Of a stretch of 64,000 nucleotides of DNA, positions 32,886 through 43,371 are shown piece after piece. A program made the translations under genes and the position numbers. Origin of the DNA: Lepidurus packardi (lineage: Eukaryota; Arthropoda; Branchiopoda; Notostraca; Triopsidae); contig JAKZAN010000057.1 in assembly GCA_023053545.1 (NCBI GenBank), positions 124,001 to 188,000 on the forward strand, written 5' to 3'. The notes below the pieces were generated by a model. The model saw only the letters and a program-made list of their open reading frames with translations, was not told the origin of the DNA and did no database searches. How positions within the stretch are numbered: the first letter of the stretch is position 1; each line of letters begins with the position of its first letter.

Positions 32886-35800
32886 ATGCGGCTTATATGT
32901 AAAGCACCATATTCGCAGGGATGGCATGGATTTTCTGATTCTAGTCGTGGTGTTCAATGTACACCTATGGCTTTTATGGCAGTAGTTTGGAGTTATTTTT
33001 GTCCCACTGATAGTTGGCATGCTTCAGATATGTGCTCGATCATGGAATTGGGGGATAAGATATATCGAACTTATCGTCACAGTCATGCGTATTTTAGTTC
33101 TAAAGAGTTGCCGGGAGTTATGGAGGTAGATGGTGTTGGGGTTTTCGAATTGTGTAGGCATGGTGATACATTGTTTGGTTTGGTTCTTCCATCTTCAGAT
33201 TTCCGTTGTTGTACTGAGCTAGGGGATGCTGTAAAAAGTGCGCAGAGTTGTGTTGGTCTGCTTTTTATATGTCGTGATTTGTGTATTAGTGTTATTGAGC
33301 GGCTTGGTGTATATTATCTATTTGATTCCCATGCACGTGATGCGTTTGGTCAGAGGTGTTCAAATGGTAGTGCTGTGGTGTTGGAATTTACTTTTGATGA
33401 TTTGGTTTTGTACTTGCGTAATTTCTTTGGTTATGGGGGTAATCCGCAGTATGATGTTGTACGTATTTGTTGCTGTGAATGTAGATCTTTACCTGTTTGT
33501 GATCGGTTGCGCACTATTGGAGAATGCAAATTGGGAAGGTGCTCTCAATATCGGGAATGTTTAAGTCTGTCTATGGAGAATGCTTGTTATGATCGTGATG
33601 AGATTCTTACAGTTTCTCGAGATTTTGAGATTTTAGAGACTGAACGGAAACGAAAGAGAACGAAAGTTGAAAGAAGCGTGAGTGACGTGCTGTTCAACCG
33701 TGATGTTGCAAGTGATTTAGATGAAGTTTCTGAAAAGCGAAATTGTATTGATTCTTCTTTTGGCAATCAGTCTTTAGTATTACAGGATGAGTTTAATGTT
33801 TCTAATAATTGTAACCGCTTGCCGTCTAATTTAAGTAGAGAAAGTGAAGTAATTCAGGAAAAGGTTTCTAATGTAGAAGCTGAGTCTGGTGCTAACCATG
33901 TATGCGAACATTTGTGGGATACATTGAAGTTCTCGTGTGAATTGTGTTCCGCTCGCTTTTTCTCGGAGAAGGTTCTTGGATTACATAGAGTCGAATGTGA
34001 CTGTAGAGTAAATCCGACTCGTTTTTATTGTTACTTCTGTGCTAAACGATTCCGTTCTGATTGTAATCTACGGGATCATTTACGGTGGAGTATTGGTTGT
34101 GGAAAACATATTGATATGATGACATCTTCGCGTATGTTTGGTACTACTACGAGAAAACAAGTTGAAAACGCATATGGGAAGTTTGATAATGCGTTGAAGT
34201 GTGAAAAGTGTGGGTCTTGTTTTACTCATTTGCGGTCTTTACGGAGGCATAGTAAAAAATGCTTGGCGAGGGATGTCATGGGAATTAGAACACCTTACTA
34301 TGAGATATGTTCGGAAGAAGATCAAACTGGTCTGAGAAATAAGAGTGCGTCATCGTTGGATGGTGAAGTCCGTCTCCTTACCAAGGAATGTGTGGATAAT
34401 TCGTTTGTAGAGAATAATTTTCGGGGAATTGGAACTCATTCTGGAACAGTATTGAAAGAGAGTAAGTTCAGTGAGCAGTTAGCTAGTTGTACTGTTTCTG
34501 GCAATGAAGATTGTTGTAGGGATAGTTGTGTTAGCGTTGTCAAAGGTGACGACTCAAAGATTGATAGTTTTCCGACATTCGTTGTTAATGATTCTGCTAC
34601 AATCATTGGAGGAAGTAATAGTATTAATAAATTTTCTTGTGACCTATGTAAGAGGACGTATAGTTCGTTGTCGAATTTTCGTAAACACAGGAAGAAATGC
34701 AAGTTGAGGGTAACTACAGATCTTAGTGGCTGCGCTCTTCGTGAGAAAGAAGGAAGGCTGTCAACAATACGAGATTTGGATAAGAATGGTGGTGTGTTTC
34801 GTGATAATAAAGGTGTCCAATCTGCGAAAAATTGTACGCCTCCAGACAACTTCACGACAGTTTTAGGCACAGTTGATAAAAATGATGAAGCTTATTTCTG
34901 TGATTGTGGCATGCATTTCAGGACTAGCAGGGATTTACGTAAACACTCCGACATTTGCAATGTGTTTCCTTACTGTGATATTTTTTATGTACCTCGAAAG
35001 TGTGCGCAGTCTGTTTCATTGAGTGTCGTTTACTTAGCGTTACAGTCTTCTTTACGTTTAAATTTATGTGATATGGGAACTGACAGTATTGAAATGGTGA
35101 GTTGCATTAGCAGGCTGGGCTTATTATTGTACAAGTTATTTCAAGATAATAATGTTCCTTTGAGTGTAACCAAAATGCCGAGAATATTTGCCTTTCTGGA
35201 ATTAGGTATCTCTTTTTCTTGTACATTTAGTGTTTTGTGTAGTAATGTATTACCTTCCGAATTTACTGTGTACTTCAGCTTAGCATTGCGCGAGGGCAAT
35301 TATTTTATTGTAGAGTATAGAAGGTTTTGCGTTGGTCTATCTGTTTGTCCAAATGGCGATATTGCAGTATTCACTAGTCATAATAGTAGTAGACATTGCA
35401 GTGCGTATTGCAGTTCACATGAGCGTTGCTCAAAGGTTACTGTAACAAGTAGTTTTAACCTTCCTCAGTTACTATGCAAATGTTTTGTTGGATGGCATGA
35501 CAGACATCTTATTACTATATACTCTGTGTTTTTTAGTATAAACTGTATTGATTCAGAAAGCGTACCCTTTCAAGTCTTTGAATGCATATTAGGTTTGGAT
35601 CATAAATGTATAAGTTGTAAATCTGACTTAGTAATTTGTAATTGTGTACATCAAGGGCATGGAAGTGATCTGTGTCAAAAAAGTCAATCGGATAGAAGTA
35701 ACACGAAAATTAATATGCTTAATGTAGAAGAAGATAACCGAAAGCTTCATACACCAATTAGTGAGGGTGAATTGTATGTCGGACAACACAAAAGCAATTA

Positions 35801-36866
35801 TTCCAGTAGTATGCGTAAAGTCCTATGTAAGATGAAAGAACTTCTAAAAAACGGCCCAGACTTTGTTTGTGGATGTTGTGCGCAATTATTTTTTAAACGC
35901 ACTTTGGTACGGGCGGATAAGGTTCAAGAAGAAATTAGGGAATTAAAAGGTAGTATAGGTCGTAAGGCCAGAGAATTATTTTCTAGCTGTTTTCGAGTTG
36001 TAAGTATCGAGTTTATTTGTATAACTTGTAGAAAATATATTAAAAAAGGTAAAGTTCCTCCGGTTTCTACCCTAAATGGTGTATGTTTCCCGGAATTGCC
36101 GAACGAGCTAGAAGTTTTGAATTCGATGGAGCGTCGGCTTGTATCGCCTCGTCTTATGTTTTTAAGAGTACAACCACAGCGTCAAGGTGGTCAGTTGAAA
36201 CTGAAAGGTAATGTTATTAATATTCCTCATAATATAGACGAAACTGTTACAGAACTGCCACGTATGCTCAACGATACTGGAACTATAAAAGTATCTTTAA
36301 AAAGAAAGTTATCTTATAATAGACCTGATTCTTTTGAAACGGTGCGTCCAAATATAGTTCGTAATGCGGCAGCGTTGTTAGTAAGGCGTCCTTTATTTAT
36401 TTCTCATAAGATATCGTTTGCGGACACTTGGAAGTTTATACCTGAAGACAAAGTTCCCGAACTTAGCTCAGAAGATATTGTAGTTTCTGACACCTTGTGT
36501 GACAGTTTGTATGAAAATAATTGTGTTCCTGGTAATGCAAGTGAGAAGGAAAACTATATTGAGGAATTGTCCGAAGACATTGCATTAAGTCACATGGACA
36601 CAGTTTTGTTAGACGATAGTTTTTTACATGGAGAAGGGGATGATTTAGTTCACGTTATAGCTCCTGGAGAAAATCAACGTCCGTTGGGTTTACTGAAAGA
36701 TGAAGATTGTGAGGAACTAGCTTTTCCACATATTTTTTGTGGATACTCACGCCCTAAATATAAAAAACGAAAAACACAATCGTCATTAAGTGATGGTAGG
36801 ATATGTTTTTTAAATACTTTATTTTTTTTTTTTTTTTTTATTTTTTTGAATCTAAATCCATCGTAG
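32886..36866 (+). CDS. Helentron ORF: C76-like peptidase, zinc fingers, DUF6570 (no Rep/helicase)
   Basis: A long frame of about 1320 codons from the ATG at 32886. N-terminal blocks SQGWHGFSDSSRGVQCTPMAF and YYLFDSHARDAFGQ resemble the peptidase C76 (herpes tegument-type deubiquitinase) fold, with candidate Cys and Asp-x-His. Four C2H2-like fingers follow (FSCELCSARFF; FYCYFCAKRF; LKCEKCGSCF; FSCDLCKRTY), then a DUF6570-type region (PPVSTLNGVCFPELPNELEVL... RRLVSPRLMFLRVQPQ). These domains precede the Rep/helicase part in Helitron proteins. Here the reading ends after FPHIFCGYSRPKYKKRK in a T-rich tract near 36800, before any Rep motif, so it is truncated. Other animal Helitrons may carry OTU instead of C76. 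Confidence 0.7.
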   Translation: MRLICKAPYSQGWHGFSDSSRGVQCTPMAFMAVVWSYFCPTDSWHASDMCSIMELGDKIYRTYRHSHAYFSSKELPGVMEVDGVGVFELCRHGDTLFGLVLPSSDFRCCTELGDAVKSAQSCVGLLFICRDLCISVIERLGVYYLFDSHARDAFGQRCSNGSAVVLEFTFDDLVLYLRNFFGYGGNPQYDVVRICCCECRSLPVCDRLRTIGECKLGRCSQYRECLSLSMENACYDRDEILTVSRDFEILETERKRKRTKVERSVSDVLFNRDVASDLDEVSEKRNCIDSSFGNQSLVLQDEFNVSNNCNRLPSNLSRESEVIQEKVSNVEAESGANHVCEHLWDTLKFSCELCSARFFSEKVLGLHRVECDCRVNPTRFYCYFCAKRFRSDCNLRDHLRWSIGCGKHIDMMTSSRMFGTTTRKQVENAYGKFDNALKCEKCGSCFTHLRSLRRHSKKCLARDVMGIRTPYYEICSEEDQTGLRNKSASSLDGEVRLLTKECVDNSFVENNFRGIGTHSGTVLKESKFSEQLASCTVSGNEDCCRDSCVSVVKGDDSKIDSFPTFVVNDSATIIGGSNSINKFSCDLCKRTYSSLSNFRKHRKKCKLRVTTDLSGCALREKEGRLSTIRDLDKNGGVFRDNKGVQSAKNCTPPDNFTTVLGTVDKNDEAYFCDCGMHFRTSRDLRKHSDICNVFPYCDIFYVPRKCAQSVSLSVVYLALQSSLRLNLCDMGTDSIEMVSCISRLGLLLYKLFQDNNVPLSVTKMPRIFAFLELGISFSCTFSVLCSNVLPSEFTVYFSLALREGNYFIVEYRRFCVGLSVCPNGDIAVFTSHNSSRHCSAYCSSHERCSKVTVTSSFNLPQLLCKCFVGWHDRHLITIYSVFFSINCIDSESVPFQVFECILGLDHKCISCKSDLVICNCVHQGHGSDLCQKSQSDRSNTKINMLNVEEDNRKLHTPISEGELYVGQHKSNYSSSMRKVLCKMKELLKNGPDFVCGCCAQLFFKRTLVRADKVQEEIRELKGSIGRKARELFSSCFRVVSIEFICITCRKYIKKGKVPPVSTLNGVCFPELPNELEVLNSMERRLVSPRLMFLRVQPQRQGGQLKLKGNVINIPHNIDETVTELPRMLNDTGTIKVSLKRKLSYNRPDSFETVRPNIVRNAAALLVRRPLFISHKISFADTWKFIPEDKVPELSSEDIVVSDTLCDSLYENNCVPGNASEKENYIEELSEDIALSHMDTVLLDDSFLHGEGDDLVHVIAPGENQRPLGLLKDEDCEELAFPHIFCGYSRPKYKKRKTQSSLSDGRICFLNTLFFFFFFIFLNLNPS

Positions 36867-37084
36867 GCTTCCGCCTGTTGATGGTTCTTTATTCTCAGTT
36901 GCGGTGATTACAATATATTGTTAAAATTGGCGAACAAGTAAAACAGGTTAGTGGACAAGGGAAGGTATTATACCTCATCTTGGTCCATACAGGGTTAAAA
37001 CTGATGGGAAAAGGAGAGGAGGGTAAGGATAGGGAGGGAGGGCTGCGAGTAAACTTAGGGTTTTGCTAGTTCTTTCATTTGGTG

Positions 37085-37365
37085 CGCAAAGGTTGATAAT
37101 AATCCGAATGTTCTTGGATCCGAAAGGATAGTTTTGGGGTTGAAATGAATTTTTAAAATGGATAATCCCCGCAGAAGTTTCGCACGATCTTGATTGAGTC
37201 TGCTACAGTGAATCAGGAGATGTGGTACGTCTTGTTTAGCTTGAGATCGGCAGATACAAGAGTCGCTGTCAATCTTTTTAATGCGTTTAAGGTAAGCTTT
37301 GCAGGCGAAATGGGTTGTTCTGATTTGAATGATTGTTGATAAAATATGGCGGGGAATCCCTGAGG
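37085..37365 (-). pseudogene. Non-LTR retrotransposon 3' ORF fragment
   Basis: One minus-strand frame reads RTTHFACKAYLKRI...SDSCICRSQAKQDVPHLLIHC, the C-x-C...H...C zinc-binding region that ends reverse-transcriptase proteins of jockey/CR1/I-type elements. No reverse transcriptase domain remains nearby. Confidence 0.6.
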
Positions 37366-37376
37366 CTTTGAGCTCC

Positions 37377-37991
37377 CATATTAATGACGCTCGTCATGAT
37401 ATCGATTTACTTACAGGTGATATTATTATATTTTCCGAAACTCGCATTGACTATTCTTCTCAGGTATTACCTACCATAACATTACCAGACTTTACGGGAT
37501 ATTTTAATCAATCACCCATTTCCCACACTGTGCATGGTTTGGCGGTTTTCTATAAAAATGTATCTCACGCTCAGAATATCACCTTTCGTAACTTCCCAGA
37601 TATAGAAACAGTCACACTCATAACTCATTTCAATGTCCTAATAATCGGGGTTTATATCAGACCAACAGCAAAAGCACATAGTGTAATAACTGCATTCGAA
37701 TCCATTTTCGAACAATACCACACTATCCAAAATATCGTAATACTAGGTGATTTTAATATAGACTGGCTACTACATACTTCGTATAACAACGCAGTTATCA
37801 ATTTCTTAACGAATACTCATAATTTCTGTCAGTTGACTTCCATTCCAACATCCAATGGAAATACTACTATTGACCACATTTACATTAATCGTAATTACCT
37901 TCATAATAATGCTTTCACACACGGAGTGTCTGAAACCTACTATACTTATCACAAGGCTATATGGTTAGCATTTCAGGGTACCCTTTCCTAA
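37377..37991 (+). pseudogene. APE-type endonuclease domain remnant
   Basis: A single frame with DIIIFSETRID (Glu motif), HGLAVFYKN, VILGDFNIDWLL (Asp/Asn motif), TTIDHIYIN and SETYYTYHKAIW (the Ser-Asp-His block, where Asp appears as Tyr). This is the exo_endo_phos fold. Helentrons carry such an endonuclease after the helicase, and the sequence resembles those more than LINE endonucleases (from memory). The altered SDH motif suggests decay. It starts without an obvious start codon of its own. Confidence 0.6.
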
Positions 37992-39418
37992 TGCCATCCA
38001 GTCTGAATCGAATCAACACCATCAACTGTTGCGCTCCAAGACGATAAACATCAATCAACACACGTACGAAAACTTGTATACAGCTGTTCATTTTATTTAC
38101 TCGAATCTGCAAATAGTTTCACGGCACGAACATCAAGACCATTGCAGAAGAACGACGCCACTCCTCTCTATTCCTGCCTTACCTTCACTAAACGTCGTTA
38201 CAATTTCCGTTCGCTGAACAATTACTACATTCTGCGCTCATGCTAACGTATCATTACCAATAAGTCTGTGCTACTAAAGATCCCATTCGGTAGGATACCT
38301 TTTTCTATGTTCAACTTATTAAACATATTTAAACTTAGGTGTTTCCCGCTTTTACGTCGACAAAAACGACGACATTCTCAACACAACAACAACAATCATC
38401 AGTTCCACAAGGAGCCCTAAAAACATCTACCAGAAGCTTGACAACATCTCCTGAATTTTGTCCAATATACTGTAGACGCAATCCTACACGACGACCGTTA
38501 CCACGGCTCGGAGTGCTGCCCTTTCACTCCAACACGTAATGCAAACCGCGTTACTGCCCAAATTCACATTCTTCTTCGACACACCCAGTGTCTCCAACCT
38601 ATTATACTTAGCACAAAAGTATATGCTTACTACTCAAAGCTACCTAACGTACCTATACCCAGTTCATTCTTAACATGCACACATTAACTCCAAGTGCTCC
38701 ACAACCTCACGGTCACCTGCAACTTTGCCTCGTTACACATGGCATCTCCTAATGACGTCTACTTACCACCGAATCGTTACCATAGACTTCTACAATCCAA
38801 AACGGAATACAACATACAATACACACACGAAAAGCTGCATACAGTACACTATGGATTTACTACAAGCCCCACTCCACAACATTCCACAAATATTTTCTCC
38901 GAAGGAAGACACGATTGGATACACTATGCCCATGCAAGTCAGAGACGTTATTATTATTTATTGCATTTCAATAAGGTCAACGCCTCTTCAAAACTGACAT
39001 ATTCAAACTTCGCTGCTCCATAATTTACGTCATTACAAATCCACCACTCTTCAACGGAACAACAACAAGAATCTTTAGTCGCAAAATTCGACCAATGGAA
39101 AATCTCCACGAAAGTCCCAAACATCTCTACGGTTCTCTTTCATATATTAGAGACGCAATCCTACACGTTCATCTTTCCCATGAGTCCCAGCCCCAACTAT
39201 TTCAACTTCTTATTTCAAACAAGTCAACTCACATATCCACAAACGCTTCGGAATCCCGCAATAGGCTCCAAAACAACATTTTCTATCCTGCAACTCTCAC
39301 TGTCCAAACTGTTATCACAATTTCAAAATACTTCAGTCTTTCTAAACAGTTCAATGATATGAAATACAATCCAATTAAAATCCGATACAGAAAAACAGTA
39401 ATAACTCCTCTATAATAT
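37992..39418. other. AC-rich region, no recognisable gene
   Basis: Plus-strand composition is C- and A-rich with many short overlapping frames and no recognised motif. It may be decayed Helentron sequence. It ends at the left edge of the Mutator-like gene. Confidence 0.45.
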
Positions 39419-42023
39419 CTACACCAACCTAATCCAACCTAATCCTCCCGACGCCAACCCTTTCCGGTGTTTCCGCGCCGGCTTGTTTAAGTTTTCGTAC
39501 GCTTTCCTCGCTTCAGGTTCTTTACACTTGCCGTACTCTGTAGCTTCTGAAGTCCAGCTGGACGGGAGCATAATTGCTTTCAAAACATTTTTGCGAGGAG
39601 TAGAATCCCGCAATTTACAAACCTTCCCGAATAACGAGGCAGTTACTCTGTTTCGTCTACCTTCTATCCACTCAGGGCAACTTCCCTGGGCGCGGGTCTT
39701 TTCTTCCAGTGACACAATTTCTTCTGATGTAAGCTGCAGAAGATGACGTATTCGATCTGCTTCTCTTTCAAGAGAATCAGGGTCCAAGTCTGTGTTTCCG
39801 TAATGAAGGTCCAAACCTCCAGAAGGCTCTCCACCCTGAACAACATCAGCAGAAACTGCTGTGTTTTGCCGTTCTTGAGACGATCTAGAATAACGCTCTC
39901 TTCCTGCTCTGGTGCTTGCAAGGTGTTTTAACTCAAATGCGTCAAGCACAGGAGAAGTAACTTTATATTTCTTTAAAATGGGAACATGAAATCCTCTCCC
40001 ATAAAGGAAATTCAACACAGCACCATAGCAGCGGTGCGTGTACGCTCCCCTTTGCGAGCGAAGAATTTGCTTTCCGCCAACAATTTTGGCAACACTAGAC
40101 ATGAACCTCTCTGCTGCGTTTGTAGTCACCTCTTCTAACAAATTGTGACTTTTCTTTCTCACGTAATCAAGTGCTGCACAAACTTCACGGTAGAGGTTCG
40201 GATCTATCTTGCTTATCTTGTTTTGTCCAGCAAACTCACAGCCCTTCTTCCCGGGCAAGGGTTTCTCGCAAGATCGGTGGTCCCCAAGTAAGTAATGCTT
40301 CGGACCATTGTCCAAGGCCTTGCAGAGGTCCTCAGCGGTACCCTTATTTCGCGCATTTCTTTTTATCGCACCTCGGGCAGCACGTGTAAGTTTCGAAATA
40401 AGGGACTTCACGAGTACCCTTCTGTACTTGATGTTTTTGGCCTGAATCAAGTAAAGCTTCTTTGTGTAATTCTTGATTACGTGATTGGCGCATTCGATTT
40501 TTTTGGGAAGCTTCTGACTTCTAGGCGTAGTTGCCAAGATTTTATTGAAAGTCGAAGAATCTCCGTCCCCAATAAAATGAGAAATACGTACCTTATACTT
40601 TTTTTCACATTCTCTTATTCCTTTGCTCAGGATGTCCGCTTCCATAGCTGTGGAGGGACCGTCCCAGTTTTTAAAACATTGATGGGGTGTTGGCGCTTGT
40701 TGTAAACGGGCAGCTCTGGTACAAACCGAACAAAACTTGTTGCGAGTGTCAACGTATAGTACTTTGTTTGTATATGCACCAATTAGCACACCCACGCCAG
40801 ATTTTGCTGTATAGCGGGTTCCGTGACTTCGTTGGGACCATCCACCGTCACCGATAACGGTGATCAGTGGGAACCCTTCGTCATCAACGTCGCCTGCAGC
40901 TATAGCAGCTTCTATCTCTTCTTCCATCGCTTCACGCGTTGCTTCTTCTACTTCTTTGTGCCAAATTTCACCAACGGAGTGCTCCTTCTTACAAAATGTT
41001 TTTTTAGTCATGCAAGGTACACTAATGACTGAGCAAAGTTCCTCTAAAACATGATGCCCAGCACCCACCGCTACCAATCCCCAAGTCATTAGAGTGTTTA
41101 TGGATAAAAATTTCTTGTTAGGTGGCAAAATTATATCCTCTTCGTCATCAGATGTAGCCATCCTTTTCTTCGGCTTAGTCATTTTTCTGAAGCCTCTCTC
41201 TGAATCAATATACCACGCAGTTTGACATGCATCGCACCGTAGAAATAATGCGGTGAAAAAACCTTTCCTCAATTCTCTGCGAAAAATTAACCTACCTTTG
41301 CATGATTCGCCATGAGTCAAGAATACTTGTGCTGTAAGCTGGACGACATGCCCTAAGTCAACTATTCTTCTGCCTTTCACCCCACGCAACAACTCAGGTT
41401 GACTGAAAGCAGCTTCCTCTATATTCAGCTGAACTGCTTCAGTTTCCGCCTGGTCAAAACTTGCAGAAGTAATTTCGTCAGATAATAAATCTTCATCATT
41501 ACTTCGTTCAGCCACAGGGCTACTTTGTTCAGTAATGGCGTTCGCCTAGGATAATGGAGTTAGCGTTATGAATTTCATGGGATTGACTAGTACTAGTCAC
41601 TAAAATCACTCACCTGGCTATACTGTTTTTTCTCATCTACAATTATCCGTTCAAGTTTCACCCCACGCAACAACTCAGGTTGACTGAAAGCACCTTTCTC
41701 TATATTCAGCTGAACTGCTTCAGTTTCCGCCTGATGGTCAAAACTTGCCGAAGTAATTTCGTCAGATAATAAATCTTCATCATTACTTCGTTCAGCCACA
41801 GGGCTACTTTGTTCAGTAATGCCGTTCGCCTAGGAGAATGGAGTTAGCGTTATGAATTTCAAGGGATTGACTAGTACTCAGTAAGTCACTAATCACTAAC
41901 CTGGTTATACTGTTTTTTCTCCTCTACAATTATCCGTTCAAGTTTTTCACGTTGAATACGGAGGTACTCACGGGGATTTTTTTTCTTCCTCTTGAAATGG
42001 CCCGAATTTCTCTTAGAACCCAT
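39419..42023 (-). pseudogene. Mutator-like transposase with C-terminal YqaJ exonuclease segment
   Basis: The first exon starts MGSKRNSGHFKRKKKNPREY at 42023 and ends EEKKQYNQ. The main exon (41515 and left) has an HVVQLTAQVFLTHGE region, a zinc-like CDACQTAWY, catalytic blocks TVIGDGGWSQRSHGTRY and ISHFIGDGDSSTFNKI, ECANHVIKNYTKKL, and a C-terminal YqaJ-like start (CPEWIEGRRNRVTASLFGKV; EYGKCKEPEARKAYE). The animal 'Mutator-like' domain followed by YqaJ is a known pairing. The YqaJ part stops short of its usual catalytic core, so the copy is 3'-truncated, and an exon near the 5' end is duplicated (see 41320-41830). Confidence 0.78.
41320..41830 (-). repeat. Tandem duplication making a chimeric exon
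   Basis: The sequence encoding ANGITEQSSPVAERSNDED through LRGVK is present twice, about 300 bp apart (around 41375-41550 and 41660-41830). In the right-hand copy LRGVK is fused directly to LERIIVDEKKQYSQ, the end of the upstream exon. The splice site and intron after it recur as well, consistent with unequal exchange. Confidence 0.8.
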
Positions 42024-42443
42024 CTCAGAATAAATAGAAAAACCAAGTCACATGCGTTTTCGCGTACTGACGAATAAAGATTGTTTAGGCAAGAGATTCT
42101 TTTGATAAAACCCTTTCCTATATAACGCGTCTGTCCTCGCCTTTGTAGTTTACCCATTCGTTTATTGCCTGACGGGGAGAAAAGACTAGTGAAAGAATAA
42201 ATGGATAAATAGTAATAAAAGGGTCATCGAGTTGACGGTATTTGGCTTGACCTCAGGTTACAAGGGAGAGTCATTTTCTGTAAGTAGCCGAAATAAAGTT
42301 ACCCATTACATTAGCAGGCTACGCGCAGTCTAGCAGTGACTACTTAGCGTCAGTGTTTTTTTAATTATCTTCATTGATTATTGGTACGTAAGTTTCATTA
42401 TGTTTAGTTTAGTGAAATTATTTTAGAGTATTTATCAATAGGG
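42024..42443. other. Spacer between two divergent transposon genes
   Basis: No gene seen. It must contain the border between the Mutator-like element and the next element; neither terminal repeat could be identified. Confidence 0.4.
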
Positions 42444-42974
42444 ATGGATCCGTTTATGCGGCAGTTTGCAGAAAATCTAATGGGTAACGCCAGATTGCTG
42501 CTAATTCGGGAGGAAGAAGAGCGAGGAAGAAGCGGAGTAAGCAGAGGCCGCAGTATTCAGGGTTATGTAAATTACCGTGATCGACGCGATTTTACGCACC
42601 CCTATAATGGCCGTGCTCGGGTATCGCAGCACGGCAGAATCAGGCCGGAGGTACCGCAGGCTACAAACTTTGCACCGCGAGGCGCGAATCCGCGTTTCTT
42701 GGAGGAAAATGACAATACTAGGGCTTATACAAGGAACCAAAGAAGACGCGAGAGACGTCAACAAGTAGATGTTGGCATGGAAAACTTCTTCAGGGATCTA
42801 GGTCGCCATATCTCTGACGGAAACATTGATTTGCCTGACAACATTCGCTCTTTTTACATGTTGCAAGCGCATCTCACTCCCGAAAACGGAAGCAACGGCG
42901 TAAGAGCTCCTCCTGATCAGGAATTTCGACAGATGTCCATTAACGAGAATGAAGAACAAAAGAAAATGGAATAA
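42444..42974 (+). CDS. Arg-rich small ORF of unknown function
   Basis: A 176-aa frame starting MDPFMRQFAENLMGNARLLL, rich in Arg and Asn, with an amphipathic C-terminal part (MENFFRDLGRHISDGNIDLP). Not recognised. Its position 400 bp upstream of a transposase on the same strand suggests an accessory gene of that element. Confidence 0.4.
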   Translation: MDPFMRQFAENLMGNARLLLIREEEERGRSGVSRGRSIQGYVNYRDRRDFTHPYNGRARVSQHGRIRPEVPQATNFAPRGANPRFLEENDNTRAYTRNQRRRERRQQVDVGMENFFRDLGRHISDGNIDLPDNIRSFYMLQAHLTPENGSNGVRAPPDQEFRQMSINENEEQKKME

Positions 42975-43371
42975 CAATTCAATTGTACTCAGAAAAATAA
43001 TCTTCTGAAGTGGTGGAATACAAGTAGATTAGATGGGATAAATCGTTGTTTTGTTGAAGAAACTACTGTTTTTAGAACACCCAGAAACTTATTTATTCAA
43101 TAAATTAAGCAAGGGGACGCTCTAAGTATGCTTCCTCATGCAAGTATAATTAATTGTTTAGCCAACAAGTTCAGGTTCTTTTATTACTCAATAATATAAA
43201 CTTGAAAAATCATATAACTGGTTAATAGATATAAAATTGATAACAGAAAAGGAAAGAAAGTACCATGTATTTAGTATAAACATAAATATCCGTAATAAAA
43301 TCATTATTTCATGTCATGTTTACGCTTTTTTCCGCTACTGCAGCAAACCGTATGGTAATATCTGATATAAA
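42975..43371. other. AT-rich intergenic spacer
   Basis: AT-rich sequence between the small ORF and the transposase-like gene; contains AATAAA words at 43100-43110. No gene. Confidence 0.45.

Noticed and set aside
37377-37991. LINE endonuclease belonging to the adjacent reverse-transcriptase tail
   Set aside because: The tail fragment is on the opposite strand and the endonuclease blocks look closer to Helentron endonucleases; kept as a moderate-confidence call.
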